A DNA stretch of 64,000 nt. Origin: Branchinecta lynchi. Taxonomy: Eukaryota; Arthropoda; Branchiopoda; Anostraca; Branchinectidae. The stretch lies in the NCBI GenBank assembly GCA_023053575.1, contig JAKZAP010000006.1:15633280-15697279 (forward strand), written 5' to 3'. Each line of letters opens with the position of its first letter. Position 1 is the stretch's first letter. Positions 10,841 through 21,945 of the stretch are shown one piece after another. Made by a program: the position numbers and the translations under genes. Under the pieces are notes generated by a model, which was given only the letters and a program-made list of their open reading frames with translations, ran no database searches and was not told the DNA's origin.

Positions 10841-12750
10841 ACAAGAGCTACGAGCTCATATGGCACTTGTTACGAGTAGGCACGGCTCGGTTATGTCAAT
10901 GATATATCTAGTGTTTGCTAGGTGTCTTCCCACCAAGTTTCATCTCGATCCCTCCACTCATAGCGTTATCCAATATTTCCGGTTCTCCCCTCCAGCTCCC
11001 CCCAAAAGTCACCGGATCCGGTCCGGATTTTAAGTGGGTCGTCTGAGGCATGAGGTCTTTCCAAATATCAAGTTTCATCGAGATCCGGTCACCCGTTCAA
11101 AAGTTATAAATACCTCAAGATTCCGAATTCCCCCTCCCTCCACTCCCCCGACAGTGCCCGAATCGGCTCGGTTATGTCAATGATGTATCTAGTGTTTGCT
11201 AGGTGTCTTCCCACCAAGTTTCATCTCGATCCCTCCACTCATAGCGTTTCCAAAGATTTCCGGTTGCCCCCTCCAGCTCCCCCCAAAAGTCACCGGATCC
11301 GGTCCAGATTTTAAGTGGGTCGTCTAAGGGATGAGGTCTTTCCAAATATCAAGTTCCATCGAGATCCGATCACCCGTTCAAAAGTTATAAATACCTCAAG
11401 ATTCCGGATTCCCCCTCCCTCTACTCCCCCCACAGTACCCGAATCGGCTCGGTTATGTCAATGATGTATCTAGTGTTTTCTAGGTGTCTTCCCACCAAGT
11501 TTCATCTCGATCCCTCCACTCATAGCGTTTCCCAAGATTTCCGGTTGCCCCCTCCAGCTCCCCCCAAAAGTCACCGGATCCAGTCCAGATTTTAAGTGGG
11601 TCGTCTGAGGGATGAGGTCTTTCCAAATATCAAGTTCCATCGAGATCCGATCCCCCGTTCAAAAGTTATAAATACCTCAAGATTCCGGATTCCCCCTCCC
11701 TCTACTCCCCCCACAGTACCCGAATCGGCTCGGTTATGTCAATGATGTATCTAGTGTTTGCTAGGTGTCTTCCCACCAAGTTTCATCTCGATCCCTCCAC
11801 TCATAGCGTTTCCCAAGATTTCCGGTTGCCCCCTCCAGCTCCCCCCAAAAGTCACCAGATCCGGTCCGGATTTTAAGTAGGTCGTCTGAGGCATGAGGTC
11901 TTTCCAAATATCAAGTTCCATCGAGATCCGATCACCCGTTCAAAAGTTATAAATACCTCAAGATTCCGGATTCCCCCTCCCTCTACTCCCCCCACAGTAC
12001 CCGAATCGGCTCGGTTATGTCAATGATGTATCTAGTGTTTGCTAGGTGTCTTCCCACCAAGTTTCATCTCGATCCCTCCACTCATAGCGTTTCCAAAGAT
12101 TTCCGGTTGCCCCCTCCAGCTCCCCCCAAAAGTCACCGGATCCGGTCCGGATTTTAAGTAGGTCGTCTGAGGCATGAGGTCTTTCCAAATATCAAGTTCC
12201 ATCGAGATCCGATCACCCGTTCAAAAGTTATAAATACCTCGAGATTCCGGATTCCCCCTCCCTCCACTCCCCCCCACAGTGCCCGAATCGGCTCGGTTAT
12301 GTCAACGATGTATCTAGTGTTTGCTAGGTGTCTTCCCACCAAGTTTCATCTCGATCCCTCCACTCATAGCGTTTCCCAAGATTTCCGGTTGCCCCTCCAG
12401 CTTCCCCCAAAAGTCACCGGATCCGGTCCGGATTTTAAGTGGGTCGTCTGAGGCATGAGGTCGTTCCAAATATCAAGTTTCATCGAGATCCGATCACCCG
12501 TTCAAAAGTTAAAAATACCTCAAGATTCCGGAATCCCCCTCCCTCCACTCCCCCCACGGTGCTCGGATCGGGGAAGTGACTATTTCCAACTTAATCATTT
12601 GGGGTCCCTGATATGCCTGCCAAGTTTTATCATCCTAGCTTATGTGGAAGTGCCCGAACTAGCAAAACCTGGACAGACCGACAGACCGACGGACGGACAG
12701 AAATTGCGATCGCTATATGGCACTTGGCCGAAGGGCAAGTGCCATAAAAA
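10841..12750 (+). mobile_element. Family A element, near complete, six ~282-bp core repeats
   Basis: It starts acaagagctacgagctcata tggcacttg and ends with tatggcacttggccgaa folding onto ggcaagtgccata before five A residues. Six core units begin at about 10883, 11165, 11445, 11727, 12008 and 12290, so the period is 281-282 bp. Each unit carries 'tgtcttcccaccaagtttca', a C-rich block and 'gatccgatcacccgttcaaa'. After the array come a unique ~120-bp segment and a GACA-type microsatellite (gacagaccgacagaccgacg). No transposase is encoded. The layout (short subterminal inverted repeat, 3' hairpin, core array, microsatellite) resembles non-autonomous Helentron/DINE or bivalve pearl elements; that class is inference. 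Confidence 0.8.
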
Positions 12751-13369
12751 CAGGTCATTGACTTGGTCGAAGGATTATGCGGCAAGAACTGGCAGACAGC
12801 TGAGAATGACGCGGGTTCACTGGACAAAAAAGATCGAGGGTTTCTAAGAGATTTCAAAGTGTATGTCTTTACTTCCTCGATCAAGTCAGGAAAGGCTGTT
12901 AACTGCATGCACGGTTGACCTGCATAACAGACAAAGCCAATCCCACGATGGTTCATTCCAATCACTCACACTCGATTGATCCTAGTCATGCTCACAAAAG
13001 TGTTAACCCCCCCCCCCCATCGTGATCGAATCCGCTTCGAAAATATAAGCGGATCTCCTAGTGTAACTTTTCTTCTCACCTTCAAGTACCAGCAAGCCGG
13101 ATCCCAGCATTTCCAGGAAATGCTGGACAGTGCGAAACGGATACGTCAGCTGCATTTTATTAGAGCTACACTTCGCACCGAAAAAGGAGAAAGTAAGTAT
13201 CCCTGTTCTTATGGTTTTCTACTTCCTTAAGTCAAGATCCCTGTTCTGAGGCATGATCCCTGTTTTGATTTCAGTTTCAGTTTATTTTAAAAGAACAGTC
13301 ACTTTGTATCAATTCCTTCGACTTGTACAAAATCGACTACTCGATAATAAACTTTGGACTGGTTAAATT
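12751..13369. other. Unassigned stretch
   Basis: A poly-C run sits at ~13008-13018. A short perfect inverted repeat 'tttccagg/cctgga..' style hairpin (cccagcatttccaggaaatg ctgg) lies at 13097-13124. No gene is seen. Confidence 0.45.
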
Positions 13370-13660
13370 TCAGCCAACGAACCCCGCCCCTACTCCACTC
13401 TAATCGGATCACTCGCTGGCAACTTACGCGTGCCACAGGTTTTGGAGTTCCACCTCCCTCCCCCCCCCCCCACACCAACAGATGATATAATTTCCTACAT
13501 CATTGGGTAGGGTACTTTATATGCATGCCAAGTGTCATCTTCTGGCTTATGTGAAAGTTAAAGTGAAAAAAGTGTGACAGACCGACTTAAAGACCGAGGG
13601 ACAGAAGCTACGATCGATATATGGAACTAGACCCGGAGGCTGCAACTGTCATACAAAATT
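13370..13660 (+). mobile_element. Family A repeat, 3' fragment
   Basis: It contains 'ctaatcggatcactcgctgg', a poly-C block, 'catgccaagtgtcatcttct', a degraded GACA stretch and a decayed 3' end (atatggaactagacccggag then gcaactgtcata). Confidence 0.6.
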
Positions 13661-14635
13661 ACTACTGACAAGACTGGGTTTCAAAGGGCCTAGCCATCGC
13701 CCGAAGAAGATACATTTTATCAACGAGTCACACATCGTACGATTTTCTTAAATCTATTCATGGCAGTCCCTTACCTATTTTTCCAGCGATTGTTAACGAC
13801 ATCCACGATACTATCTACTGGGAACAAAGTTTATTTATGGAAATTCTTATCAAAGTTTGAGAAGACCACTTGGAACTCCCCTGGAAGAGCCTTTGGCCAC
13901 TGTTTTATTCAGTGACAAGTCACAATGGAAAACGGGTCGACGACTTCGTAACTCATTAAAACGTAACAACTGGAAACCAACACTAGCACTTCTTCCTTAC
14001 TTTGAATCCCAAACAAAAAGAAAACGCGTACACGATAGGGGGACCTTTAGTTTATAATCCGCGCTGGACCATGGATACATTGTGTTCGCTCGTTATAGGC
14101 TATAATCGACCAACTGGGTCAGTATTGAACGATGACAAACTGCAAGGGAGGGCGAGGATGGTTCAAGCTCGGAGGCGTCAGCTTTCGAGGAACGAGACAA
14201 GCTTATAGTTTGTAAGTTGCCTTGAAGGTGAAAGAACCAGACGGACCCGAAAGATTGACCAGATTTTCATTTCTAGCGTCACCTGGCAAAGCGAAACTCG
14301 GCTGCAGTTCCAGTAGAAAGGTATCTCTATCTCCTATCTAATCGACCAACACCCAAGCTCGATCCTTCACTCCACGCAACGTTCAGTCCACTACTCTGGA
14401 CATCCACTGGACATTTCCCACGCTATAAGACCTGAGGTCTTTTGTCAACCAAGAAAGTCTATTGCCGGGGGATAGCCAATGTTGGGATTTGTCCCGTCGA
14501 GATCTGTCAACATTAGCTGTCGGAAAGAGAATACTGGAAGTACCGGATACAGGAAGGAGAATTTCCGAAAGAATTGGGCGAAAAAAAGCTAAGGTTAACA
14601 GAGGGTCACTGGTCTACCATACTGACACTTCGGGA
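13661..14635. other. Unassigned stretch
   Basis: Two overlapping plus-strand frames (13857-14057, 14002-14208) include NSLKRNNWKPTLALLPYFES, which looks protein-like, but stops interrupt it and I recognise no family. It could be part of an old transposon gene. Confidence 0.35.
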
Positions 14636-14775
14636 GTTTAGTTTTAGTTTTTTTTTTTTAGTTTAATACCCTTTATTATAAAAAACAACTTTTACATGCT
14701 AAACTACATGAACACACCGTTTGTGAACCTCTTAACATACTTTATACATGTAGTTGATGAGAAAGAAAAGAAAGT
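14636..14775 (-). pseudogene. 3' end of LINE family B, 5'-truncated
   Basis: The reverse complement matches the 3' UTR of the LINE remnant at 24180-26035: 'acatgtataaagta.gttaag', 'gtgtgttcatgtagtttagc', 'atgtaaaagtt' and 'ataaag.gtattaaactaa'. It ends in the same A/AACTA-rich tail. Only the last ~140 bp were integrated. Confidence 0.75.
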
Positions 14776-15938
14776 GGCTTCAGGAAGCAGGACCAGGAGC
14801 CATAACAGACATGGGCCCAGATTCAAATGATCAACCCGCTTGTCTACGAATCTACTGTCTCTGCAACAGTGGCTCTGGAAGAACCAACTGTAAACCAGGT
14901 GTCAGCAGACATCTATAGGAAGTAGCAGACATCTATAGGAAGCTTCGGACGACTTTCCCTGGCCTAGAACCTCCAAACTCGCAGGGCAAGCTAGCAAGTC
15001 ATAGTCATGCTGACACCAAACCAAGAAGTCCCTACACTCAAGACCTGACACACGAGGCGACTTCACACAACAACTTCACAAGCAAGAAACAAGGGCTTCG
15101 TCGGGCCTGAAACACACATGAAATAACGTGCAGAGAAGAACGGATGTAACTGCATTTCAGCTAATCCTCCCCCGCAGCTGATCAACTGCAATGGATCAAA
15201 CCTGTTACATGTTCCTTTACTTGATTAACGAATCAAACTAGAACTAAAGCCGGTGTCATTAAAGCCCAGGGAGAACAAACGCTGAAATTTCTGTCATCGA
15301 CGGAATATCGGCACGATTTTCCCTACTGCGACGGAAGCCTAGTTACCCTAATTCAATTCAAGTTCAATTCAAATATTTTATTGACCTCCAAGATTGGAGA
15401 GTATAAATGAAATAAATACAAACAAATGGACCAACTGCAGTTGTTCAAAATTAGGTCTTAAATTATTTGTCTTTGCTTTAATTGTAAGTTTTTCAGCCGT
15501 GCCTAGCACGAGCTTTGTCTCTAATTCAAGCACAGACTTTGCCACAATGCAGTTATGTGCTAAATGGTAGAAACTAGGATGAAGACCGACAATGCCTATA
15601 ATATTCCTGTATTGGTAGCAATCCCCTCTTCCAACAAACACTTGACATGGTTGTCGTTCGCAGAGACGGAATTTAAGGGCAACTACCTATTGACAAATCA
15701 GGAACCCATCATTTCGCCTACCGAGTCCGTCACTACGCCCACTTTGTGTGACAGTCCGTCATCCGACCGCTGACACCCGAAACTAAAAATAAAAATCTAT
15801 CCATTTTTATTCTTCAAGATTGACCTAAATTATTGAGGTTCATCATATTATACGGTGTGCATTAAACTACACTGAACGGTGCCTACCTCACTAGCCACAA
15901 AATTCCTTCTTTTTATTTCTTTTTTTTTAACAAATAGA
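14776..15938. other. Unassigned stretch with a LINE-tail-like segment
   Basis: At 15355-15400 the sequence 'ttcaattcaaatattttatt' followed by 'gacctccaagattggagag' resembles the reverse complement of a LINE 3' tail. A direct duplication 'agcagacatctatagga' occurs at 14905-14940. No coding gene is visible. Confidence 0.4.
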
Positions 15939-18035
15939 ACAAGAGCTGAAAGCTCATATGGCACTTGTAAGAACAGTTAGCATGTTTGTCAGATACGGTT
16001 TGCAGTTTTCAAGGCTGGATCTCTCTCCCGGTATTCATTTCATCAGAAAATGGGCTTGATCTAGTAGATCTGAAATGGTTATACCACTCATTGACAACTG
16101 TATCTTCCTCCAACGATGATCGGATCGGGGGAGGGACTATATTTTCAAGCCAATCTAATAGAGTCCCTAACATGCCTGCAAAGTTTCACGGTCATAGCAC
16201 ATCTGGAAGTACCCTAACTCGTGATCATCGGAATTAGGGAAAACCCCCTCCAACTCCCCCCACTGTGACACGATCGGTCCTGTTTTGTCAATAATAATAA
16301 TAATAATAATAATATATTTGCAAATTGAATGGCAAGCCGTTAAGGTTAAGCCTCTACAATGTATCTATGGCTTATGCTTGTTCTTCCCTCCAAGTCCCAT
16401 CCCGATCTCTCGACTCGAAGCGCTTCAAGAGATTTCACCCCCCCCCCCCTTCAGCTCCTCCCGATGTTATCAGGACCGTTCCAGACTAGAAATTGATCAT
16501 CTGAGTCACTTGTTCTTGACACTTGACAAGTTTCATGCACGTCTGATCACCTGTTCCAAAGTTATGCATGTCAATAGAATCTCCCCCATGATCATCGGAT
16601 CGGGAAAAGAACTATTTTCAAGTTGACCTGGAAGAGTACCTAATATGTCTGCCAAGTTTCATGGTCCTAGTACATGTGGAAGTACCCCTCGAAGTACCCT
16701 AACTCGTGATCACCGGAAAATCCGGGTAAACCCCTTCCAACACCTCTACTATGACATCCCGATCCATCGACCCTAAGCATTTCACGACATTTCCGGTCCC
16801 CCCTCTAATCCCCCTCTCTTCGGATTTGGTCCAGATTTGAAACTGAAAATCTGAGACACTTGTTCTTCACAATTGTCAAGTTTTATGCATGTCCGATTAT
16901 CCATTCCAGAGTTATGCATGTTTCTAGTTTCCGGATTCCCCTTCCCTCCAGCCCCCTCCCCGCGATAGCAGGATCGGGTAAGCGATTATTTCCATGTTAA
17001 TCTGGTTGGTTCCCTCATATGCCTGTTAAGTTTTATTGTGCTAGCTTATTTGGAAGCGTTTCACCAGATTTCCGGTTGCCCCTCCAGCTCCCCCCCCCCC
17101 CAGTGATCCGATCTGGTCCGGATTTGAAACTGAGCATCTGAAGCACTTGTTCTTGACATATGTCAAGTTTCTTGCATGTCTGATAACCCGTTCCAAAGTT
17201 ATGCATGTTACTAGTTTCCGGATTTCCCATCCCTCCACTCCTCCCACAATGACCGGATGGGGAAAGTCATTATTTCCAAGTTCTTCTGGTCGGTTCCCTG
17301 ATATGCCTGCCAAATTTCATTGTACTAGCTTATGAGGAAGCATTTCATGAGATTTCCGGTGCCCCCTCCAGCCCCCCCCCCCCCCCCAGTTATCGGATCT
17401 GGTCCGGATTTGAAATTGAGCTTCTGAAGCACTTGTTCTTGACATATGCCAAGTTTCAGGCATATCTGATTACCCGTTCAAAAGTTAGGCATGCTACTAC
17501 TTTCCGGATTTCCCATCCCTCCACTGCCCCCAAGATGGCCGGATCGGGGAAGTGATTATTTCCAAGTTAATCTGGTCGGTTTCCCAACACGCCTGCCAAG
17601 TTTCATCGTTCTAGCTTATGTGGAAGCGTTTCACGAGGTTTTGGGTGCCCCCCTCCAGCCCCCCCCCCCCAGTTATTGGCAATTGTTCTTGACATATGTC
17701 AAGTTTCACGCAAGTCCGATTACCCGTTCTAAAGTTATGCATGTTACTAGTTTCCGGATTTCTTGTTGCTCCCCCCCCCCCACGATGGCCGGATCGGGGA
17801 AGTGACTGTTTCCATGTTAATCTGGTTCGGTCCCTTATACGCCTGCCAAGTTTCATCGTCCTAGCTTATGTGGAAGTGCCCAAACTAGCAAAACCGGGAC
17901 AGACCGACAGACCGTCGTTTCCTGATTTCTCATCCCTCCACCCCCCCCCCCCCACTATGATCGTATCCGGAATATGATTATATCCAAGTTAATCTGGTCG
18001 GTTCCCTGATATTCTCGCACTCGCTTTTTATACAT

Positions 18036-18085
18036 CATAGCATGGCTCAGTGGTAGAAAACTGGACTGGCAACACAAAGGTCAAG
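18036..18085 (+). other. tRNA-like cassette, truncated after anticodon arm
   Basis: The sequence 'atagcatggctcagtggtag' resembles tRNA box A with the D loop, followed by 'actggactggcaacacaaag' like an anticodon arm. It then runs straight into family A sequence (caagtttcacg), so box B is missing. It is preceded by 'ctcgcactcgcttttta', the same lead-in as the fuller cassette at 18310. Confidence 0.5.
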
Positions 18086-18309
18086 TTTCACGTATGTCTG
18101 ATTACCCTTTCCAAAGTTATGCATGTTAATAGTTTCCGGATTTCCCATCCCCCCACTCCCCCCACTATGATCGGATCCGGAATATGATTATATCCAAGTT
18201 AATCTGGTCGGTTCGCTGATATTCCTGCCAAACGTTTCACTAGATTTGTTTGACTTGGACTGATCATCTTTAAACCGTAATTATTCCCGCATTCGCTTTT
18301 TTGAAACAT

Positions 18310-18385
18310 AGTCGCATAGCCCAGTGGTAGAATACTGGACTGTCAACCCAAAGGTCCTTGGTTCGATCCCGCGCTTGGCCAGTGC
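18310..18385 (+). other. tRNA-like cassette (Pol III box A and box B)
   Basis: Box A is TAGCCCAGTGG and box B is GGTTCGATCCC, at tRNA-like spacing (about 40 bp). The anticodon region reads ctGTCaa, an Asp-type triplet, but the anticodon and acceptor stems pair poorly, so I do not call a functional tRNA. It is embedded in family A: the lead-in is 'tcccgcattcgctttt' and the exit is 'ggactcccggatccgggg'. It could be a tRNA-derived promoter as in SINEs. Confidence 0.5.
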
Positions 18386-18719
18386 TTTGTTTTGCTCCCG
18401 TTTTACTTTTTGCTCCCGTTTTACTTTATAGTTTCCGGACTCCCGGATCCGGGGAAAGTTGGATTGGGGAAGTGATTATTTGTAAGTTTATCTGGTCGGG
18501 TCCCTGATATGCCTGTGAAGTTTCATCGTCCTAGCTTGTGTGGAAGTGCCCAAACTAGCAAAACCTGGACAGACCGACAGAACGACAGAGCGACAGAACG
18601 ACAGAACGACAGAACGACAGAACGACAGACAGACAGACCGACAGACCGACAGAAATTACGATCGCTATATGGCACTTGAGTATGCTCAAGTGCCATAAAA
18701 AAGAATGAACGCACATCTT

Positions 18720-18910
18720 CCATTTGTGTCCACCTTGCAGCCAAACAAAAGAATGCATACGGCTGGTATTGTTCCCACAAGGTCGTCCCTTCCGAGCAAA
18801 TTTTGACGCATCACATGTAGATTTCCCCCTCGTGACGCAAATTTCGCACGCGTATTCTCGCTTTTCTAATCTTATCCGACTGTGTGTGGACGTAGCCAAA
18901 GTCATTCAAT
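18720..18910 (+). repeat. Dispersed repeat unit ('cgcacgcgta' type)
   Basis: It shares 'gtgacgcaaatttcgcacgc gta', 'ttctaatcttatccgact' and 'gtggacgtagc' with segments at 39040-39270 and 39790-39905. The pieces look like fragments of one short non-coding transposon family. Confidence 0.5.
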
Positions 18911-19065
18911 ACTTTCAGACTCCACGTCTGAGCGTTTGCGCACTGGTTACATGCTGCTTGATGCCGATATGTCCTGGCTAAATCTCAGCGACCCCAAAGA
19001 TGCATAAACTGATAGATAGATCTCCCCGCCCTTTACGAACTCCTTAGCAACTGAGTTTTACTTAC

Positions 19066-19329
19066 GATGATCATCGGCCATGCAGAGGATATGTTCTTTT
19101 GCTTTTTTATCCGGGTTCGCTCCCAAGGCATGACGGAACCAAACACTGACGGAGAACGTATGTGTAAAGTTGTGCGGCAACACGTGAAACGGGACAATCG
19201 TACCGCTGCTAACTCCATCGAAGGCGAAAACGGGATCGGCTTCATGACCATCGTCTGTTGGGAGGTTGGCTGTCCACTCGGTTCCCGGCCCGGAGAATGG
19301 GAGGAGATCGACACTCTCGTCATCGGCTC
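19066..19329 (-). CDS. CLSTN: Calsyntenin exon: LamG-like domain, first half
   Basis: This 264-nt exon (phase 1 in, phase 1 out) encodes ADDESVDLLPFSGPGTEW, ANLPTDDGHEADPVFAFDG, FSVSVWFRHALG and HILCMADDH. The vertebrate calsyntenin pattern is ELLPSPSGSLNW...LPTDNGHDSDQVFEFNG...FTISVWMRHGPFG...ILCSSD. This is the start of the LamG/ConA-like beta sandwich. The acceptor is ctgatttttag above 19329; the donor is GTAAGT from 19065. The terminal C joins AG of the next exon to make Gln just before the conserved MNRHH. It lies between repeat blocks, with about 14.6 kb of intron upstream. Confidence 0.93.
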
Positions 19330-19928
19330 CTAAAAATCAGGCGGCGTTCAAACTAAATACTACACACTTAAGATTTCTGTGCTCAAATCGGAAGCTCAGC
19401 ACATGAATTTTTTTTTTTTCAAGAGTGTCTCCAAGCGTCAAGAAACACGACCAAACTCGAGCAGCAACAAGGTTCAGGCCAAATTATGGACAAACATTTT
19501 AAACAAAAAATGCAGTAATAACAGACCCAAAGATTCAACCTCAACTCGATGTCTCTGTTCCGCGGTTAAAATCCCAAACCAGAGCATTTCAACCTACAGT
19601 GAGTGTGAATTAAGAGGTCTACTTTTGTATATGTTGTTTGAACAAAAGCAATAGGCTACTTGGCGTGGCAAACATTGGGCAGCTCTGTTCTTAAACTCGA
19701 TTAGGATCCACAAATCTTGCAAGCTGCCAAACGAGAGAGCAGCTTCCACGACGCACGGAGCTGGGTACCAGTTATTTCCACAAGAGAGCATTAAACCTAA
19801 TCCGACAGTTGCGTCGATAATCTAAAACTCAAAGGAACTGCAAGAGCTTTGGTCGAGCCGAGCGGAAAGCAGAAATTATAATTTTCATTACTTTAACACC
19901 TTGCTTTGTGTCCATCCTACAACACTCT
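19330..19928. other. Calsyntenin intron, no recognised features
   Basis: The acceptor tract of the exon at 19329 lies at its left edge (minus strand ctgatttttag). The rest has a T-run at 19407-19420 and no recognisable gene. Confidence 0.5.
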
Positions 19929-20428
19929 TTATGTCACTTCCCTTTCGGCTAAGTGCCATATACCGACGACTTTTCGGTCGGTCGGTCCCGTGATCGCGAG
20001 TTAGGTACTTCCAGATGTGCTAGGACGATGAAACTTGGCAGGCACATCAAGGACCTCACCAAACTGACTCGCAAATAGTAATTTCCTCCATTCGACTACC
20101 GTGGGGGGGGGGGGGAGCTGATCATCTGTGCCTCAAATATTTTGCTGACAATGTCAGTTCTAGACCACTTAAATTGCGCAACTTAGCCAAAGTGCAAAAA
20201 AAGTACTTCCGAGCATACGATACGTTTTCATGACCCAAGGGCCCAAGATCATCTGAGTGCCAGTGCGTCTGCTTTCAAAATGGATTCCTAGCCGCCTTAA
20301 ACTACGCATTGTAACCGCAAAGTGAAAGAACCGTAATCGTCTGTGCCTCAAGACAGCGCGAATCTTCGCTGATACCGTTAGCTACTACGTATGCTTGCAA
20401 GTGCCATATCCGCTTACAGCTCTTGTCG
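19929..20428 (-). mobile_element. Family A element, short copy with both ends
   Basis: Reading the minus strand, it starts at 20428 with acaagagctgtaagcggata tggcacttgc and ends near 19929 with a decayed hairpin (tatggcacttagccg folding onto aagtgacata). It has only one core segment with a G-run (poly-C on the minus strand) at ~20102-20115. It shows the minimum form of the family, about 500 bp. Confidence 0.7.
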
Positions 20429-20479
20429 TTAACCGCTAAGTTCCATGGCGAAGCTTTGTCAGGTCCGCGGATTCGTTCG

Positions 20480-21010
20480 AATACATCAGCTGTATGGAAT
20501 GGATTTGAGGCTAAATACGTCGAAAATGTATTCGAGAATCCCTCAACTGTCTTCAAGGAATCGGTGTTTGTATTCGAGATTTTTTTTTTTTCAGTCATTG
20601 AGAAACTACAAAAAGTATTCGATAAAAGATAGAAAGTATTCTAGAATGTTTCAAAGGTCTTTGACATTTAAACTGAAACTAGGCATTCGAGAATGACATA
20701 ATGTATTCGAGAATTACTAAACTTTATTCGAGATTATTAATTTTGTTAATTCTTGAATGTCTTTTTCTCATTCTCGAGCACATTTGTGTCATTCTCGAGT
20801 TCCTTATATCAATTTATTTTAGAAATTCTCGAATACTTAGTATCTTTTCTCGAATATTGTATTTCTCGAAGACCTAAATATAAATCGATCGAAAACTTTT
20901 CGTCGATTCTCGAATACAAACACGGATACATCGAAGACATTTAAGGAATTTTCGAACATGCTTCGGGGATTCTCAAATACATTTTCGACATATTATATAC
21001 AGCTGGTGAT
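20480..21010. mobile_element. Foldback element built on attcgagaat/attctcgaat
   Basis: The left part repeats 'tattcgagaat' and the right part its complement 'attctcgaata'. The ends pair: 'gtcgaaaatgtattcgagaa' near 20520 with 'ttctcaaatacattttcgac' near 20970, and outer 'agctgtat' with 'atatacagct'. It is a ~530-bp imperfect palindrome with no coding potential beyond chance frames. Confidence 0.65.
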
Positions 21011-21387
21011 GACACAGATACATCAAATGAACCAATCCCAGAGACTAGGTTCGACGTCTTCAGGGGACCGCCGGACGAGACGGATAATAACTGCACACCG
21101 CGATATAATCAGGAAACAAAAAGACAAGAAACCGATTCTAGTTTTGTTCAGGTTTCAAGGTACTCCGTTCATCCTAACAGTGGGCTACTTTCGCTCCACA
21201 GTACGAATCATTGCAGGAAAGGTGGTATGACAATGATACTATTATATGTTCTTTATTTGGCTAGGGTAAAGCAAAAAAACGGAGGAGAAAGAGAGCCCCC
21301 CCCCCCCGGACTAGGCCTCAGGTCGTCCCTGGGAAAGTTACACAGACTCGTGTTTCCGGGTCCATGAATTTGACTATACCTTAACTA

Positions 21388-21680
21388 AGGCTTGGAAAAA
21401 GATTTTTTTTTTCTAGCAGAACATGGTAGCCTATTATTCCGAAACCTGCTCACCGGTCCACCTAGGGCGTGTGTGGTGAAAGACATGCTTCATAATTTGG
21501 GATGTTTACCTCAGGTATTCACTCAGTCAACCAAGGCTTGGAAGAAGATTTTTTGTTCTGGTAGAAAATGGTAGCCTAGTATTCTGAAACCTGCTCACCC
21601 GTCCACCTAGGGCGCGGGTGGTCCAACCACATGCTAACGACGTTATTTGAGGATGTTTACGTCAGGTGTTCATTCAGTCG
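21388..21680 (+). repeat. Tandem duplication, ~146-bp unit, two copies
   Basis: Units starting at about 21388 and 21534 share 'aaggcttggaa.aagattttt', 'atggtagcctattattc.gaaacctgctcacc', 'gtccacctagggcg' and 'gatgtttac.tcagg'. No function is seen. Confidence 0.7.
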
Positions 21681-21945
21681 CAAACTAATCTCTTTACCAT
21701 GAAGAACCATGACAACATTTCAAATTTCCGCATGCGACGAAATACAGGGATCAATAACGTTTCTTTATTCCCAATCTAGGTTACCTAAGCAAACTCAATC
21801 CATCTGGAATGGTATTTGACAATAATAATAAAAAAAAATACTCACAGCTGTGAGAAGCCGTTACCAAAGAACAGGTTATGGAAAGGTAATTCGCCGGTCA
21901 AACGTACATCCCAAGACAGTTCAGTTGCCTGTTAGGGTAACACAA

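Larger units (their letters stand above)
15939..18701 (+). mobile_element. Family A element, long composite copy with both ends
   Basis: It begins acaagagctgaaagctcata tggcacttg and ends tatggcacttgagtatgctc aagtgccataaaa, a perfect hairpin stem. Inside are at least six diverged core units (poly-C runs at about 16439, 17091, 17378, 17658, 17771 and 17941) and a CTAAT/ATAATAATAA microsatellite at 16289-16312. The GACA microsatellite is expanded at 18568-18655 in alternating gacaga/acgacag forms. An internal partial end at ~17880-17915 shows that units were shuffled. Two tRNA-like cassettes lie at 18036 and 18310. Confidence 0.75.

Noticed and set aside
10841..12750. CRISPR-like array
   Set aside because: The units are 282 bp and nearly identical throughout, with no spacers; this is a tandem core array in a eukaryotic element.
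12630..12965. 111-codon minus-strand frame
   Set aside because: It crosses the end of a family A element and contains translated GACA repeat.
18310..18385. Functional tRNA-Asp gene
   Set aside because: Box A and box B are good, but the acceptor and anticodon stems do not pair and it lies within a repeat with two similar decayed cassettes.
18555..18780. Open frames with repeated LSFCRSVVLS-type peptides
   Set aside because: They are translations of the GACA microsatellite at the family A 3' end.
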